44,842 nucleotides of DNA from NCBI GenBank assembly GCA_029979505.1, contig JAPOHH010000008.1:1-44842 (forward strand), written 5' to 3'. The translations under genes were made by a program, and so were the position numbers. This stretch comes from a bacterium (lineage in GTDB: Bacteria > Pseudomonadota > Gammaproteobacteria > GCA-002705445 > GCA-002716945). Under the pieces are notes generated by a model that searched no databases, was not told the origin of the DNA, and worked only from the letters and a program-made list of their open reading frames with translations. Shown piece by piece: positions 26,362 through 34,613 of the stretch; position 1 is the stretch's first letter; every line of letters starts with the position of its first letter.

Positions 26362-27069
26362 ATGAATTATAGCAAATTTACATTATGCACGTATACAGGG
26401 ATTCAGATAATTGTAATTAATCTACTATTACTTCTTTTGTTAATAATATCTACAACTAGTAAAGAGTTGCTAGCATCTATCATATATAATTCTGTAGTAA
26501 TATATTTTCTTATATTTGGTTTATTCATTTTCTTTTTTAGAAAAATGGATATCGCTCTAAATATACCAAACGCAATTACTAATTTCCGTTTGATTATTAA
26601 TACCTTCATATTGGTGATTGTTTTAAATCTAATACATTTTGATATCAGTTTATTATTAATACTCTGTTTAATAAGTTTACTGTTAGATGGCTTAGATGGA
26701 TTTATATCAAGGCTTCTTAATCAAAATACAAAATTTGGTGAAGTTTTTGATCAAGAGGTTGATAATTTTTTGATACTAATTCTGAGTTTATCTCTAGTTT
26801 ATAATTATAATTATAGCTTATTGATTTTAACTATAGCTTTCTATAGATATATATTCTTACTCTTAATTTCATATAATTATATTAGTAACAGGAAGCTTCC
26901 TAAATCTTTTTTAAGGAAATCGGCATGTGTTTTTATCATACTTTCTCTGCTGTCCTGTAATTATTTTAATAATAATTTAGTTATAAATTTATTTTATTTG
27001 AGTGTAATATTAATAACATATTCTTTTACAAAGGATATTGTATGGTTATATAGGAGAAAAAATGTTTAA
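26362..27069 (+). CDS. CDP-alcohol phosphatidyltransferase family protein
   Basis: A 235-residue integral membrane protein with about six helices and the catalytic motif (DG-x2-AR-x8-G-x3-D-x3-D type) at about 110-135: LDGLDGFISR, then GEVFDQEVDN. The Ala of the AR pair is Ser. Enzymes of this family transfer a phosphoalcohol from a CDP-linked donor to another alcohol, usually making phospholipids or lipid-linked head groups. It is divergent from the dehydrogenase gene and overlaps yceI by 8 bases. Acceptor unknown. Confidence 0.82.
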   Translation: MNYSKFTLCTYTGIQIIVINLLLLLLLIISTTSKELLASIIYNSVVIYFLIFGLFIFFFRKMDIALNIPNAITNFRLIINTFILVIVLNLIHFDISLLLILCLISLLLDGLDGFISRLLNQNTKFGEVFDQEVDNFLILILSLSLVYNYNYSLLILTIAFYRYIFLLLISYNYISNRKLPKSFLRKSACVFIILSLLSCNYFNNNLVINLFYLSVILITYSFTKDIVWLYRRKNV

Positions 27070-27637
27070 AAAAATTATCATATTATTATTAGTGCCAATA
27101 TTCGTATTCGGTTCAGATGAGAAATATGTAATTGATAAGACGCACTTTTCTATCGGATTTCTTGTTGAGCATGTCGGATACGCTAAAACTCTAGGCATGT
27201 TTAAAGAGATAGATGGGAGCTATACACATGATCTAGTTAATAATAAAATTAATGATATAAAAATTATTATTAATACGAATAGCGTATTCACAAACCATGA
27301 CAAAAGAGATCAACACCTCAAAAGTCCTGATTTTCTAGATGTGGAAAAATATCCAGAAATGATTTTTGTAGCAAATAATATTGACATTAATAAAAAGGAA
27401 ACTTTGATAAATGGTTCTTTGACGTTGTTGGGGGTTACCAAACCATTAATACTGACAGGAAGAATTAATAAAATTGGTAAATATCCATTCGGTGGACTTA
27501 TTAAACCCTACGTTATGGGCATCTCAGCTAGGGGTGTAATAAAAAGGTCAGACCATGGCATGATGTATGCAATAAAAGATAACCTTGTTGGTGATAATAT
27601 AGAGCTCATTATTGAATTTGAAGCAAGAAGACAATAA
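27062..27637 (+). CDS. YceI-family periplasmic protein
   Basis: A 191-residue protein with a signal peptide (MFKKIIILLLVPIFVFG) and the YceI lipocalin-like pattern: YVIDKTHFSIGFLVEHVGYA, a HDKRDQHLKSPDFLDVEKYP segment, and GSLTLLGVTKPLIL. The fold binds isoprenoid quinones or other amphiphiles. ATG 27062 follows AGGAG at the right distance and replaces the upstream in-frame start at 27038. It overlaps the preceding CDP-alcohol transferase gene, so the two are linked transcriptionally. Confidence 0.9.
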   Translation: MFKKIIILLLVPIFVFGSDEKYVIDKTHFSIGFLVEHVGYAKTLGMFKEIDGSYTHDLVNNKINDIKIIINTNSVFTNHDKRDQHLKSPDFLDVEKYPEMIFVANNIDINKKETLINGSLTLLGVTKPLILTGRINKIGKYPFGGLIKPYVMGISARGVIKRSDHGMMYAIKDNLVGDNIELIIEFEARRQ

Positions 27638-28299
27638 TGTCAGCTGAATCTCCCATATTATCGCAAGAATTAAGAGAATATATCAATTATATAGGCTACA
27701 GTGAATCAGATCTCCTTAAAAAAAATCGCGAAGAAACAAAAAAGTTTGGCGCATTATCAATAATGCAAATAGGGGCAGCTCAAGGAGCACTGCTGTCAAT
27801 ACTATGTAAATTATCTAGATTTAAAAATTGTCTAGAGATAGGTGTATTTACTGGATATAGTTCGTTATGTATAGGTACATCAATACCAAATAAATCCAAA
27901 TTAACATGCATAGATAATAATGAGGAATATATTAATATTGCCAGCCGGTATTGGGAAGAAGCAAAAATTCAACATAAGATAAGATTAGTAGCTGATAACG
28001 CCATAGATGCACTTGATGGATTGATTGAAGCGGGTAATGAAAAGTTTGATTTTGCTTTCATTGATGCAGATAAGGCTAATTATGTTTTATATTATGAAAA
28101 AGTCATGCAAATAATGGAACAAGGAGGAGTAATTGTTATTGATAACACGCTATGGAAAGGGAAAGTCTTTGATAAAAATATAGCTGATAGAAGTACAGAA
28201 TCAATTAGAAAAATAAATGCATTAATTAAACATGACAAAAGAGTTGAACACTCACTACTAACTATTTATGATGGCATGACAATTTGCTATGTTAGATAA
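27637..28299 (+). CDS. Class I O-methyltransferase (caffeoyl-CoA OMT-like)
   Basis: A 220-residue protein with the family 3 O-methyltransferase layout: MQIGAAQGALLSILCKL, motif I CLEIGVFTGYSSLCIG, the acidic LTCIDNNEEY, FDFAFIDADKANYVLYYEK with metal-binding Asp residues, and VIVIDNTLWKGKV. These are Mg-dependent catechol-type O-methyltransferases; the bacterial substrates are mostly unknown. It shares a base with both neighbours (stop/start overlaps). Confidence 0.88.
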   Translation: MSAESPILSQELREYINYIGYSESDLLKKNREETKKFGALSIMQIGAAQGALLSILCKLSRFKNCLEIGVFTGYSSLCIGTSIPNKSKLTCIDNNEEYINIASRYWEEAKIQHKIRLVADNAIDALDGLIEAGNEKFDFAFIDADKANYVLYYEKVMQIMEQGGVIVIDNTLWKGKVFDKNIADRSTESIRKINALIKHDKRVEHSLLTIYDGMTICYVR

Positions 28300-28994
28300 T
28301 GGAAGTATATAGTTTTTATAAATTTATCAATCTTAATGATTTACATAAGCTGAAGCGGGATATTTTAACGTGTCTGAAGAATATTAATATAAAAGGAACT
28401 GTTCTTCTTTCTTCTGAGGGAATTAATGCAAATATCAGTCAGAAAAATGAGATACTGGAAAAAGCTATTGATAATATCAGCAACGTCATAGATTTAACCG
28501 ATATTTTTATAAACAAAACTAAAAGTAAAGATATAGCTTTTAAAAAGTTAAAAGTAAAAATAAAAAAAGAAATTATAAAGTTCGATAACCCTATTGATAG
28601 GGAGAAAACTAGCCCGAAGAATCTTGAATCATTAAGTCCAAGCCAATGGGAACAGCTTCTTAATGAGGATATCCAATTAGTTGATATGAGAAATAGTTTT
28701 GAATATTCACTTGGAACATTCAAGGGTGCTATCAATTTAGGTTTAAAGAATTTTACAGATTTAAAAAATAGACCAAAGCAAATTAATTTACTGGATAAAA
28801 GTAAAAAAACTGCAATCTTTTGTACTGGCGGCATTAGATGTGAAAAGGCAGGGTTATATCTTAATGATTTAGGATTTAATCAGGTATATCAGTTGAATGG
28901 AGGAATTATTAATTATTTAAATTCTAATGTAAAAAATAATAAATGGACAGGTGACTGTTTTGTATTTGATGATAGAATTCTGATTAGAAATTAA
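28299..28994 (+). CDS. trhO: tRNA uridine(34) hydroxylase TrhO (rhodanese family)
   Basis: TrhO hydroxylates U34 of certain tRNAs using oxygen. The 231-residue protein has an N-terminal acylphosphatase-like domain (GTVLLSSEGINANIS) with KLKVKIKKEIIKF, then a rhodanese domain with active-site Cys in IFCTGGIRCEKAGLYL. This is the TrhO signature. E. coli TrhO has about 350 residues with a further C-terminal cysteine region; here the protein ends right after the rhodanese domain (CFVFDDRILI). The end overlaps convergent ccmI by 11 bases. Confidence 0.85.
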   Translation: MEVYSFYKFINLNDLHKLKRDILTCLKNINIKGTVLLSSEGINANISQKNEILEKAIDNISNVIDLTDIFINKTKSKDIAFKKLKVKIKKEIIKFDNPIDREKTSPKNLESLSPSQWEQLLNEDIQLVDMRNSFEYSLGTFKGAINLGLKNFTDLKNRPKQINLLDKSKKTAIFCTGGIRCEKAGLYLNDLGFNQVYQLNGGIINYLNSNVKNNKWTGDCFVFDDRILIRN

Positions 28995-29952
28995 TCTTTA
29001 ATGTATCATTCTTAATAGAGTGATAGTTCTGTATCTCCTTTTTATATACTTCAATAGGTTTACTATCTTGAGAAAAGCTCTGAGTTGATGAATGCTTAAT
29101 TATGAAATCAAATTCGTTTGGAATCTTCATATTATCTTTTAGCATGAAATCATTTTTAGTTATTCTCAGCGTATAACTACTCTTGTTGGCTTGAATTCTT
29201 TTGATTGCAAAAGGTTGATTGATATTTTTCTGTTTCAATATAATGAAGAAATATCCTGGATACTTTTCTTTAATGGTAATATTTAAATCAAGAATATTTT
29301 CTTCTGGTGACTTGTTATTAATTAACTGGGCAAGCAAGTTTTTATACTGCTTTTTATTTACTATTTCTGGATGCTTAATTAAATTATTCAAAGTTGATTC
29401 TGCTAATACAGTATCATTTACAGAGAAAGCAAAGCTTAATTGATCAATAAAGCCTTGAGCATCGTTAGTTTTTGTAAGATATATTCTAAAATATTTTTTA
29501 ATTACTTCTTTATTTATATTTTCACTATCACTTCTTAGTACGAGTATATATTCTCTAATTACATCCATATTATTAGGTCTTAGATTGATAGCAATTTGAT
29601 ATGCTTTTGAGGCTTTTTGATAATTACTCAATATAGAATAAGACTTTCCTAGCATAAGCCATCCGTTAAAATCATTTTGACTATTTAGTAATCTTGATTC
29701 AAGAAGAGGAATATTTTCTTTAATTGTTTTTATATTCTTTCTTACTGATAAATTTTTGTTATGTATTTTTTTATACTCATTAGTATCTGAAGAGTCATAT
29801 GATAAAGAAAATATAAATAATATGAAAGAAGAAAATAAAATCGATATCAAAGCTAATTGCTTTCCATTATTAGTTTCTTCATTACCATTTTTATTTCTAC
29901 TAAGAAAAAAAATATAAGTTAATATAAAAAATATTAAAAGAAAATAAATCAT
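28984..29952 (-). CDS. ccmI: Cytochrome c maturation protein CcmI
   Basis: CcmI chaperones apocytochrome c to the heme ligase. The 322-residue product starts at ATG 29952 (MIYFLLIFFILTYIFF), has a second membrane helix at about 31-50 and a TPR region at about 90-200 (LMLGKSYSILSNYQKASKAY). This start overlaps the ccmH stop as ATGA; a longer start at 30015 would lie inside ccmH. The C-terminal domain is present. It is the last gene of the ccm operon. Confidence 0.82.
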   Translation of the reverse strand: MIYFLLIFFILTYIFFLSRNKNGNEETNNGKQLALISILFSSFILFIFSLSYDSSDTNEYKKIHNKNLSVRKNIKTIKENIPLLESRLLNSQNDFNGWLMLGKSYSILSNYQKASKAYQIAINLRPNNMDVIREYILVLRSDSENINKEVIKKYFRIYLTKTNDAQGFIDQLSFAFSVNDTVLAESTLNNLIKHPEIVNKKQYKNLLAQLINNKSPEENILDLNITIKEKYPGYFFIILKQKNINQPFAIKRIQANKSSYTLRITKNDFMLKDNMKIPNEFDFIIKHSSTQSFSQDSKPIEVYKKEIQNYHSIKNDTLKINF

Positions 29953-30299
29953 TTTATATAACGCCTGAGAAGCATGAAGCTTAATATAATTATAAAAATA
30001 AAAGGCGCAATCCAAAGAATTAGATTTTGTTTGTTAATTGGTGGTTCATATAAGATGTATGAGCTGTATCTATCTGAGAGAAATTGTTTTATCTCATTTT
30101 TACTTTTACCTGATTCCAACATTTCTCTTATTTTTTGTTTCATGTCTACAGCAAGTGGAGCCTCTGATTCTGCAAGGTTCTGATTTTGACAAACCATACA
30201 TCTCAATTCTTCGATAAGTTCTTTATACTGACTATCTGCATCTGAGGCATAAATGTTCAAAGATAATAATAAGAATAGAAATAAAGTAATTTTCTTCAT
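29949..30299 (-). CDS. ccmH: Cytochrome c maturation protein CcmH (CcmL type)
   Basis: CcmH reduces the CxxCH heme-binding cysteines of apocytochrome c. The 116-residue protein has a signal peptide, the active motif LRCMVCQNQNLAES (Cys34 and Cys37), and a single C-terminal membrane helix. It lacks the fused TPR domain of E. coli CcmH, which is supplied here by ccmI. The start overlaps ccmG by four bases (ATGA). Confidence 0.95.
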   Translation of the reverse strand: MKKITLFLFLLLSLNIYASDADSQYKELIEELRCMVCQNQNLAESEAPLAVDMKQKIREMLESGKSKNEIKQFLSDRYSSYILYEPPINKQNLILWIAPFIFIIILSFMLLRRYIK

Positions 30300-30817
30300 T
30301 TATTTTCTACCAATATAGGCATCATATCGTTTTCAATTATAGTGTTGTTAATGGGGCCTATGTGTTTAAAAAGTATTGTTTGATTTTCATCAATGATATA
30401 AGTCTCTGGAACTCCATATACACCCAAGTCTAACGCTAGGTCTCCAGATTGGTCAGAAATAATAATACGGTATGGGTTTCCTCTCATACCCAACCACCCT
30501 CTTGCATCGTCACCTTGATCTTTATAGTTAATGCCGACTAAATCAAATTCTTTGTTTCCAGATAGTCCAATTAAATAAGAATGCTCTCTTTCGCATTCAA
30601 GGCACCAACTTGCCCAAACGTTGATAATAGTTTTCTTTTTGATGAAGCTTGTATTATCAAGAGTAATATCAAGATATAAATCATTTAATTTAAATTTTGG
30701 AAACTGTTTGCCGATTAAAGGTGATTCAATTTTTTTTGGGTCATTATATAGACCCATAAATAAAAATAAGCACATTAATCCAAAAATAACAGTAAAAATA
30801 AATGTATTTTTATTCAT
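30296..30817 (-). CDS. ccmG: Thiol:disulfide interchange protein CcmG/DsbE
   Basis: A 173-residue membrane-anchored periplasmic thioredoxin that delivers electrons to apocytochrome c or CcmH. It has an N-terminal helix (about 5-24), an active site INVWASWCLECEREHSYL (Cys72, Cys75), and cis-Pro region GVYGVPETYIID. The dipeptide between the cysteines is Leu-Glu rather than the common Pro-Thr type. Overlaps ccmF by eight bases. Confidence 0.95.
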   Translation of the reverse strand: MNKNTFIFTVIFGLMCLFLFMGLYNDPKKIESPLIGKQFPKFKLNDLYLDITLDNTSFIKKKTIINVWASWCLECEREHSYLIGLSGNKEFDLVGINYKDQGDDARGWLGMRGNPYRIIISDQSGDLALDLGVYGVPETYIIDENQTILFKHIGPINNTIIENDMMPILVENK

Positions 30818-32696
30818 TAGTTTTCTTTCTATATCGAATACTTAATATTGATCCGATAATCATGAATATTGTTCCTATCCAAATAAATCTAATAAATGGC
30901 TTATCATATATACGAAGCGACCATTTATTATCATCAATCATATTCCCCAGTGATACATAAAGATCTCTGTCTAACCTTGCAAAAATTCCAGCTTCAGTCA
31001 TAGCGGACTCGCTTGAGTGGTAGAGTCTTTTTTCCGGTTTAATTTCTGCAACTATTGAATTATTTTTACTCACAAGAACGGACGCAATTACTGCATCATA
31101 ATTTACTGACTTTTCTTCCTCTAATTTATTAAGCTTATAGTCAAATGACCCAATGGTAGTCGTCTCACCTAAGCTAAGTACGAGCTCTTTTTCAACTTTA
31201 GTATTTTCAGAAACACTTGCTCCTAAAATAAATATTGCTAATCCAAAGTGTGCAAAATACATCCCCATTCTTGATTTGAGTCTGACTGAATTTTTAGTAT
31301 ATAAAAATAAATCAAAGAAAATATTAATTATAATCCATACTGCTGAGAAGAAGCCTACAATATATAAAATAGAGTTTATAGAAAATAACAGTGATAATAC
31401 TAGACTCACTAGAAAGATAATTAATAGTTGTAAAATCTGTTTATTTTTTGAAATTCTCGATAACAACATAGGGACATAACCTACCAATAATATCAAAGGA
31501 ATCATCAATGGTATAAAGACAGCATTATAATATGGGACTCCTACAGATATTTTTTCTAGCCCTAATATGTCTAAGACCAAAGGATACATAGTTCCCAGTA
31601 GAATTGTAAATGTTGCTGTAACCAAAAGAATATTATTTAATAAAAAGAAACCTTCCTTAGAATATATATTTACATCATTGTCATCTACAAATTTTTTTGA
31701 ATTCATTGTATAAGCTGCTAAACCTCCTCCTATAAGCATTGCTAGCATAAGAAGTATAAAAATACCTCTTGACGGATCACTTGCGAAAGAATGAACAGAT
31801 ATCAAAATACCAGATCTAACTAAGAATGTGCCTAATAAACTCAAAGAAAATGTGAAAATAGATAAAAGTATTGTCCAACTTTTAAACATACCTTTTTCAC
31901 CCGATGCTATAACTGAATGAATTAATGCAGTGGACATTAGCCATGGCATAAATGATGCATTTTCTACAGGGTCCCAGAACCACCAACCGCCCCATCCTAA
32001 CTCATAGTAGGCCCACCAACTGCCTAAAGAAATACCCAATGTTAAAAATGACCAAGATGCTAAAACCCAAGGTCTAAGCCATTGAGCCCATTCTTTCTTA
32101 AATTCTTTTTCAAAACAACATGCTACTGCAAAAGAAAATACTACAGACAAACCAACGTAACCCATATACAACATAGGTGGGTGCACAATTAATCCAAAAT
32201 CTTGAAGCAAGGGATTAAGGTCACCTCCGTCGATAGGAACGGATAAATTTCTAGCAAAAGGGTTAGATGTGGCAACAACGAAGAGCAAAAATCCTAAATT
32301 TAAAATTCCCATAATTGTAAGAAAATTTGTTCGAAGAGATTTTGGTAAATCATTGCTATATTTGCTAGCCAAAAACATCCAGAAGCTTGATACTACGCAC
32401 CATAGCAACATAGAACCTTCATGCCCCGCCCAAGCTGCAGAAATTTTATAAATAAGAGGTAAATTTGAATTCGAGTTTTTTGAAACATAATCTAGAGAAT
32501 AATCTTCGCCTACGAAAGTAACAATGAGGCAGATAAATGAAATAAATAAAATAGGGAAATGGAGCTTACTTGCTGATAGCAAAATATTGTTTGACAAGTT
32601 TAACCCAGAAACAAATTTTGGAGTTAGTAAAAACAAACAATTCATTAAACCTAATAATAGAAGAAAATAACCTATGAATCCTATATCTATAATCAT
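30810..32696 (-). CDS. ccmF: Heme lyase CcmF
   Basis: CcmF attaches heme from CcmE to apocytochrome c. The 628-residue protein has many membrane helices, the WWD-type domain GWGGWWFWDPVENASFMPWL, AWAGHEGSMLLW, and a C-terminal periplasmic domain. The length is normal. It overlaps ccmE by four bases and ccmG by eight. Confidence 0.97.
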   Translation of the reverse strand: MIIDIGFIGYFLLLLGLMNCLFLLTPKFVSGLNLSNNILLSASKLHFPILFISFICLIVTFVGEDYSLDYVSKNSNSNLPLIYKISAAWAGHEGSMLLWCVVSSFWMFLASKYSNDLPKSLRTNFLTIMGILNLGFLLFVVATSNPFARNLSVPIDGGDLNPLLQDFGLIVHPPMLYMGYVGLSVVFSFAVACCFEKEFKKEWAQWLRPWVLASWSFLTLGISLGSWWAYYELGWGGWWFWDPVENASFMPWLMSTALIHSVIASGEKGMFKSWTILLSIFTFSLSLLGTFLVRSGILISVHSFASDPSRGIFILLMLAMLIGGGLAAYTMNSKKFVDDNDVNIYSKEGFFLLNNILLVTATFTILLGTMYPLVLDILGLEKISVGVPYYNAVFIPLMIPLILLVGYVPMLLSRISKNKQILQLLIIFLVSLVLSLLFSINSILYIVGFFSAVWIIINIFFDLFLYTKNSVRLKSRMGMYFAHFGLAIFILGASVSENTKVEKELVLSLGETTTIGSFDYKLNKLEEEKSVNYDAVIASVLVSKNNSIVAEIKPEKRLYHSSESAMTEAGIFARLDRDLYVSLGNMIDDNKWSLRIYDKPFIRFIWIGTIFMIIGSILSIRYRKKTNE

Positions 32697-33148
32697 TGTT
32701 GAATACTTTGTGTAGTTTTATTTTTATTTTTCTCACTTATGCCGAGAGATTCTTCAACCTCTGGAGGCATATATGTTTCATCATGTTTAGCCAGAACTTC
32801 CTCGGCAACAAAATAATTATTTTCAAGGTGGCCTCTTATAACTACACCTTGGCCTTCTCTAAATAGATCTGGCAGAATCCCATCATATTTAATTAACATT
32901 TTATTATCAAAATCTGTGACAAAGAATTCAACTTTCTTTGTACCCTTTATTCTTATTAATGAGCCCTCTTCTACCATACCACCTATCCTAAAAATATAAT
33001 TTTCAGGAAAATTGCCATTAACTAATTGAGTAGGGCTACGATAATATAAAAGATTATCATTAAAGGTTTTTAAGAATAAAAATAATACAAAGCCGAGTAT
33101 GACTAGTAAGAACGAAACATAATAAATTCTAACAGATCTTTTTTTCAT
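32693..33148 (-). CDS. ccmE: Cytochrome c-type heme chaperone CcmE
   Basis: CcmE binds heme covalently and passes it to CcmF. The 151-residue protein has one N-terminal helix (about 8-28), an OB fold (YIFRIGGMVEEGS, IKYDGILPDLFREGQGVV) and the heme-binding HxxxY pair His122/Tyr126 in LAKHDETYMPPEV. It follows ccmD by four bases. Confidence 0.96.
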   Translation of the reverse strand: MKKRSVRIYYVSFLLVILGFVLFLFLKTFNDNLLYYRSPTQLVNGNFPENYIFRIGGMVEEGSLIRIKGTKKVEFFVTDFDNKMLIKYDGILPDLFREGQGVVIRGHLENNYFVAEEVLAKHDETYMPPEVEESLGISEKNKNKTTQSIQQ

Positions 33149-33152
33149 AAAG

Positions 33153-33278
33153 CTATTTCATTCTACGGATAATATCTCTGATCTGCTTACCTTTATGGTG
33201 TAATATAACCACTGTTATAAGCATGGGAACAATAACTAGAAAATATGCCCAAAAAATATACTCTGCATAGTCAAACAT
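33153..33278 (-). CDS. ccmD: Heme exporter accessory protein CcmD
   Basis: A 41-residue protein read directly from the sequence: it starts MFDYAEYIFWAYFLVIVP, has one membrane helix (about 8-27), and a basic cytoplasmic tail (HHKGKQIRDIIRRMK). This is the standard CcmD design, and it sits four bases upstream of ccmE. CcmD helps release heme-loaded CcmE from CcmABC. The gene begins the ccmDEFGHI run; ccmA, ccmB and ccmC are not upstream and must lie elsewhere. Confidence 0.88.
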   Translation of the reverse strand: MFDYAEYIFWAYFLVIVPMLITVVILHHKGKQIRDIIRRMK

Positions 33279-33363
33279 AATAAAAATATACCTTAAATTA
33301 CTATTAATAAAAACATTAAGATTCTAACAGGAACTAGAAGCGTTTACTTCAAATAAAGCCATT

Positions 33364-33732
33364 TTAGAAGGTATATTTCGTATTAATCTGAAGCTCATTA
33401 TTATCTTTAGCGCCATTATTTAACTTGCTTTCAAAATGAACTCTAATGTCTATGCTGTTAAATATTTTTTTGGAAAAACCTGCTCTCAGATATTCGTAAG
33501 ATAAGCCTGAGCCAACAGCTGTTCCATTATCGAGATCTTCACCAAAGCCAAGTTCACCGAATGTTTTGAAATCAGAAATAACAATTGTTTTTCCTATTTT
33601 GATGTGATGCAGACTTTTTACATAACTAGAGTCAGACATTTTCATCTCATGTTGAGTAGCGATGTATGTCTCTGCCAGACCATATGGAGTTAAGAGCAGT
33701 AGGAATAAGAAAGAATAAATTTTTAATTGCAT
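33364..33732 (-). CDS. Small outer-membrane beta-barrel-like protein
   Basis: A 122-residue protein with a signal peptide (MQLKIYSFLFLLLLTPYGLA) and alternating-pattern strands, ending TKYTF with a C-terminal Phe as in outer-membrane proteins. SGLSYEYLRAGFSKKI and IDIRVHFESK look like barrel strands, distantly KdgM-like, but the protein is short for a barrel. ATG 33732 is chosen because GGAAA precedes it. Family and function are unrecognised. Confidence 0.55.
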   Translation of the reverse strand: MQLKIYSFLFLLLLTPYGLAETYIATQHEMKMSDSSYVKSLHHIKIGKTIVISDFKTFGELGFGEDLDNGTAVGSGLSYEYLRAGFSKKIFNSIDIRVHFESKLNNGAKDNNELQINTKYTF

Positions 33733-33744
33733 GATATTTTCCAA

Positions 33745-34167
33745 TAGTGAATTATTGGGTGGATAATATCATTGAAGTGAGTCAAGGCAAAGAAGGATAG
33801 ACTAAGTTAAATAAGTTTTGGGTAACAATTATTTAAAAATGCCGAAGTTTGTCTAGAATGAACTCACGTGATTGATTTTTATGATTTTTATGATGAAGTA
33901 TCTCATCGACAGAGTGCTCTGTCATGTGTTGAGCATTTATGTACATATTAGTAATAAATATCCTCATATAATTAGATTACATCTTTAATTTAAAAAGAAA
34001 CAAAAAAAAATAAATTAATATAATTGACATTTATTAGTATTAGGATTCCTTAAAGTACTAGAAAAATCAATTCATAAAAAACAATAAGAAACAAGATATT
34101 GAAATAAAAATATTTTAAGTATAATTTGATTTCATTGTATTGAAGAGCAAATTAACACCTAATACTC
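33745..34167. other. 423-base low-coding stretch
   Basis: This stretch lies between an outer-membrane-type protein gene and a small membrane protein gene. It contains one possible 44-codon minus-strand frame (33833-33967) and otherwise AT-rich sequence with short direct repeats of TGATTTTTA around 33872-33891. I see no tRNA, clear promoter or terminator. Confidence 0.6.
33833..33967 (-). CDS. Possible 44-residue His-rich small protein
   Basis: An uninterrupted frame starting MRIFITNMYINAQHMTEHSV and ending ILDKLRHF, with a HHKNHKNQ stretch. Composition (mixed charged, His-rich, one likely helix) is more protein-like than random AT-rich frames, and the surrounding region has no other candidate. 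No homologue is recalled and no strong ribosome-binding site is seen, so this is tentative. Confidence 0.25.
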   Translation of the reverse strand: MRIFITNMYINAQHMTEHSVDEILHHKNHKNQSREFILDKLRHF

Positions 34168-34356
34168 GTGAATCAAATAACATTAATTACGCTAATATCA
34201 GTAGGAATAGTTTATATTTTTCTTCGTCCTATCTATATGAAAGATATTGTCAATTATCAGTATAAAACTCTAGCAGATATTCTTGCTTTCCTTTTTTTAT
34301 CATGGGTTGTTGGAACGATTCTTGGCCTCATCGTAGCGATGAATTTAGCACCATAA
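34168..34356 (+). CDS. Small two-helix membrane protein, unknown
   Basis: A 62-residue protein starting at GTG 34168, with two predicted membrane helices (about 3-20 and 37-58). No family recognised. It belongs to a group of small membrane and zinc proteins that fills 33.3-36 kb. Confidence 0.4.
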   Translation: MNQITLITLISVGIVYIFLRPIYMKDIVNYQYKTLADILAFLFLSWVVGTILGLIVAMNLAP

Positions 34357-34440
34357 ATAAGTATTCAGAAAACTCAGATTAGACAATAAATAGCTGAGTG
34401 GTTATTATTGAAGTACCCATTAAATAACAATTTTGATTCA

Positions 34441-34611
34441 ATGAAACCTAAAAAAGTTTGTAGTATATGCAACAAAAGCTCAAAAGCTTTATTTAGATGT
34501 AGATATGATCATAAAAAAATATGGGAATTTCTCTGTCAAGAATGTCTATCAGTAATCAAGTTAAAACATAAAGATAATTATCAATATGGAGGGACTAAGA
34601 AATTTAAATAA
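34441..34611 (+). CDS. Small zinc-ribbon protein
   Basis: A 56-residue protein with VCSICNKSS and FLCQECLSV giving two CxxC pairs, plus FRCRYDHKK between them, consistent with a zinc ribbon. The end is YQYGGTKKFK. ATG 34441 is chosen over the in-frame TTG at 34408. Similar short CxxC proteins occur in marine bacteria; the function is unknown to me. Confidence 0.55.
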   Translation: MKPKKVCSICNKSSKALFRCRYDHKKIWEFLCQECLSVIKLKHKDNYQYGGTKKFK

Positions 34612-34613
34612 AA

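Noticed and set aside
30621-32451. Plus-strand frames opposite ccmG and ccmF
   Set aside because: Antisense to membrane-protein genes with clear family motifs; no ribosome-binding sites or recognisable products.
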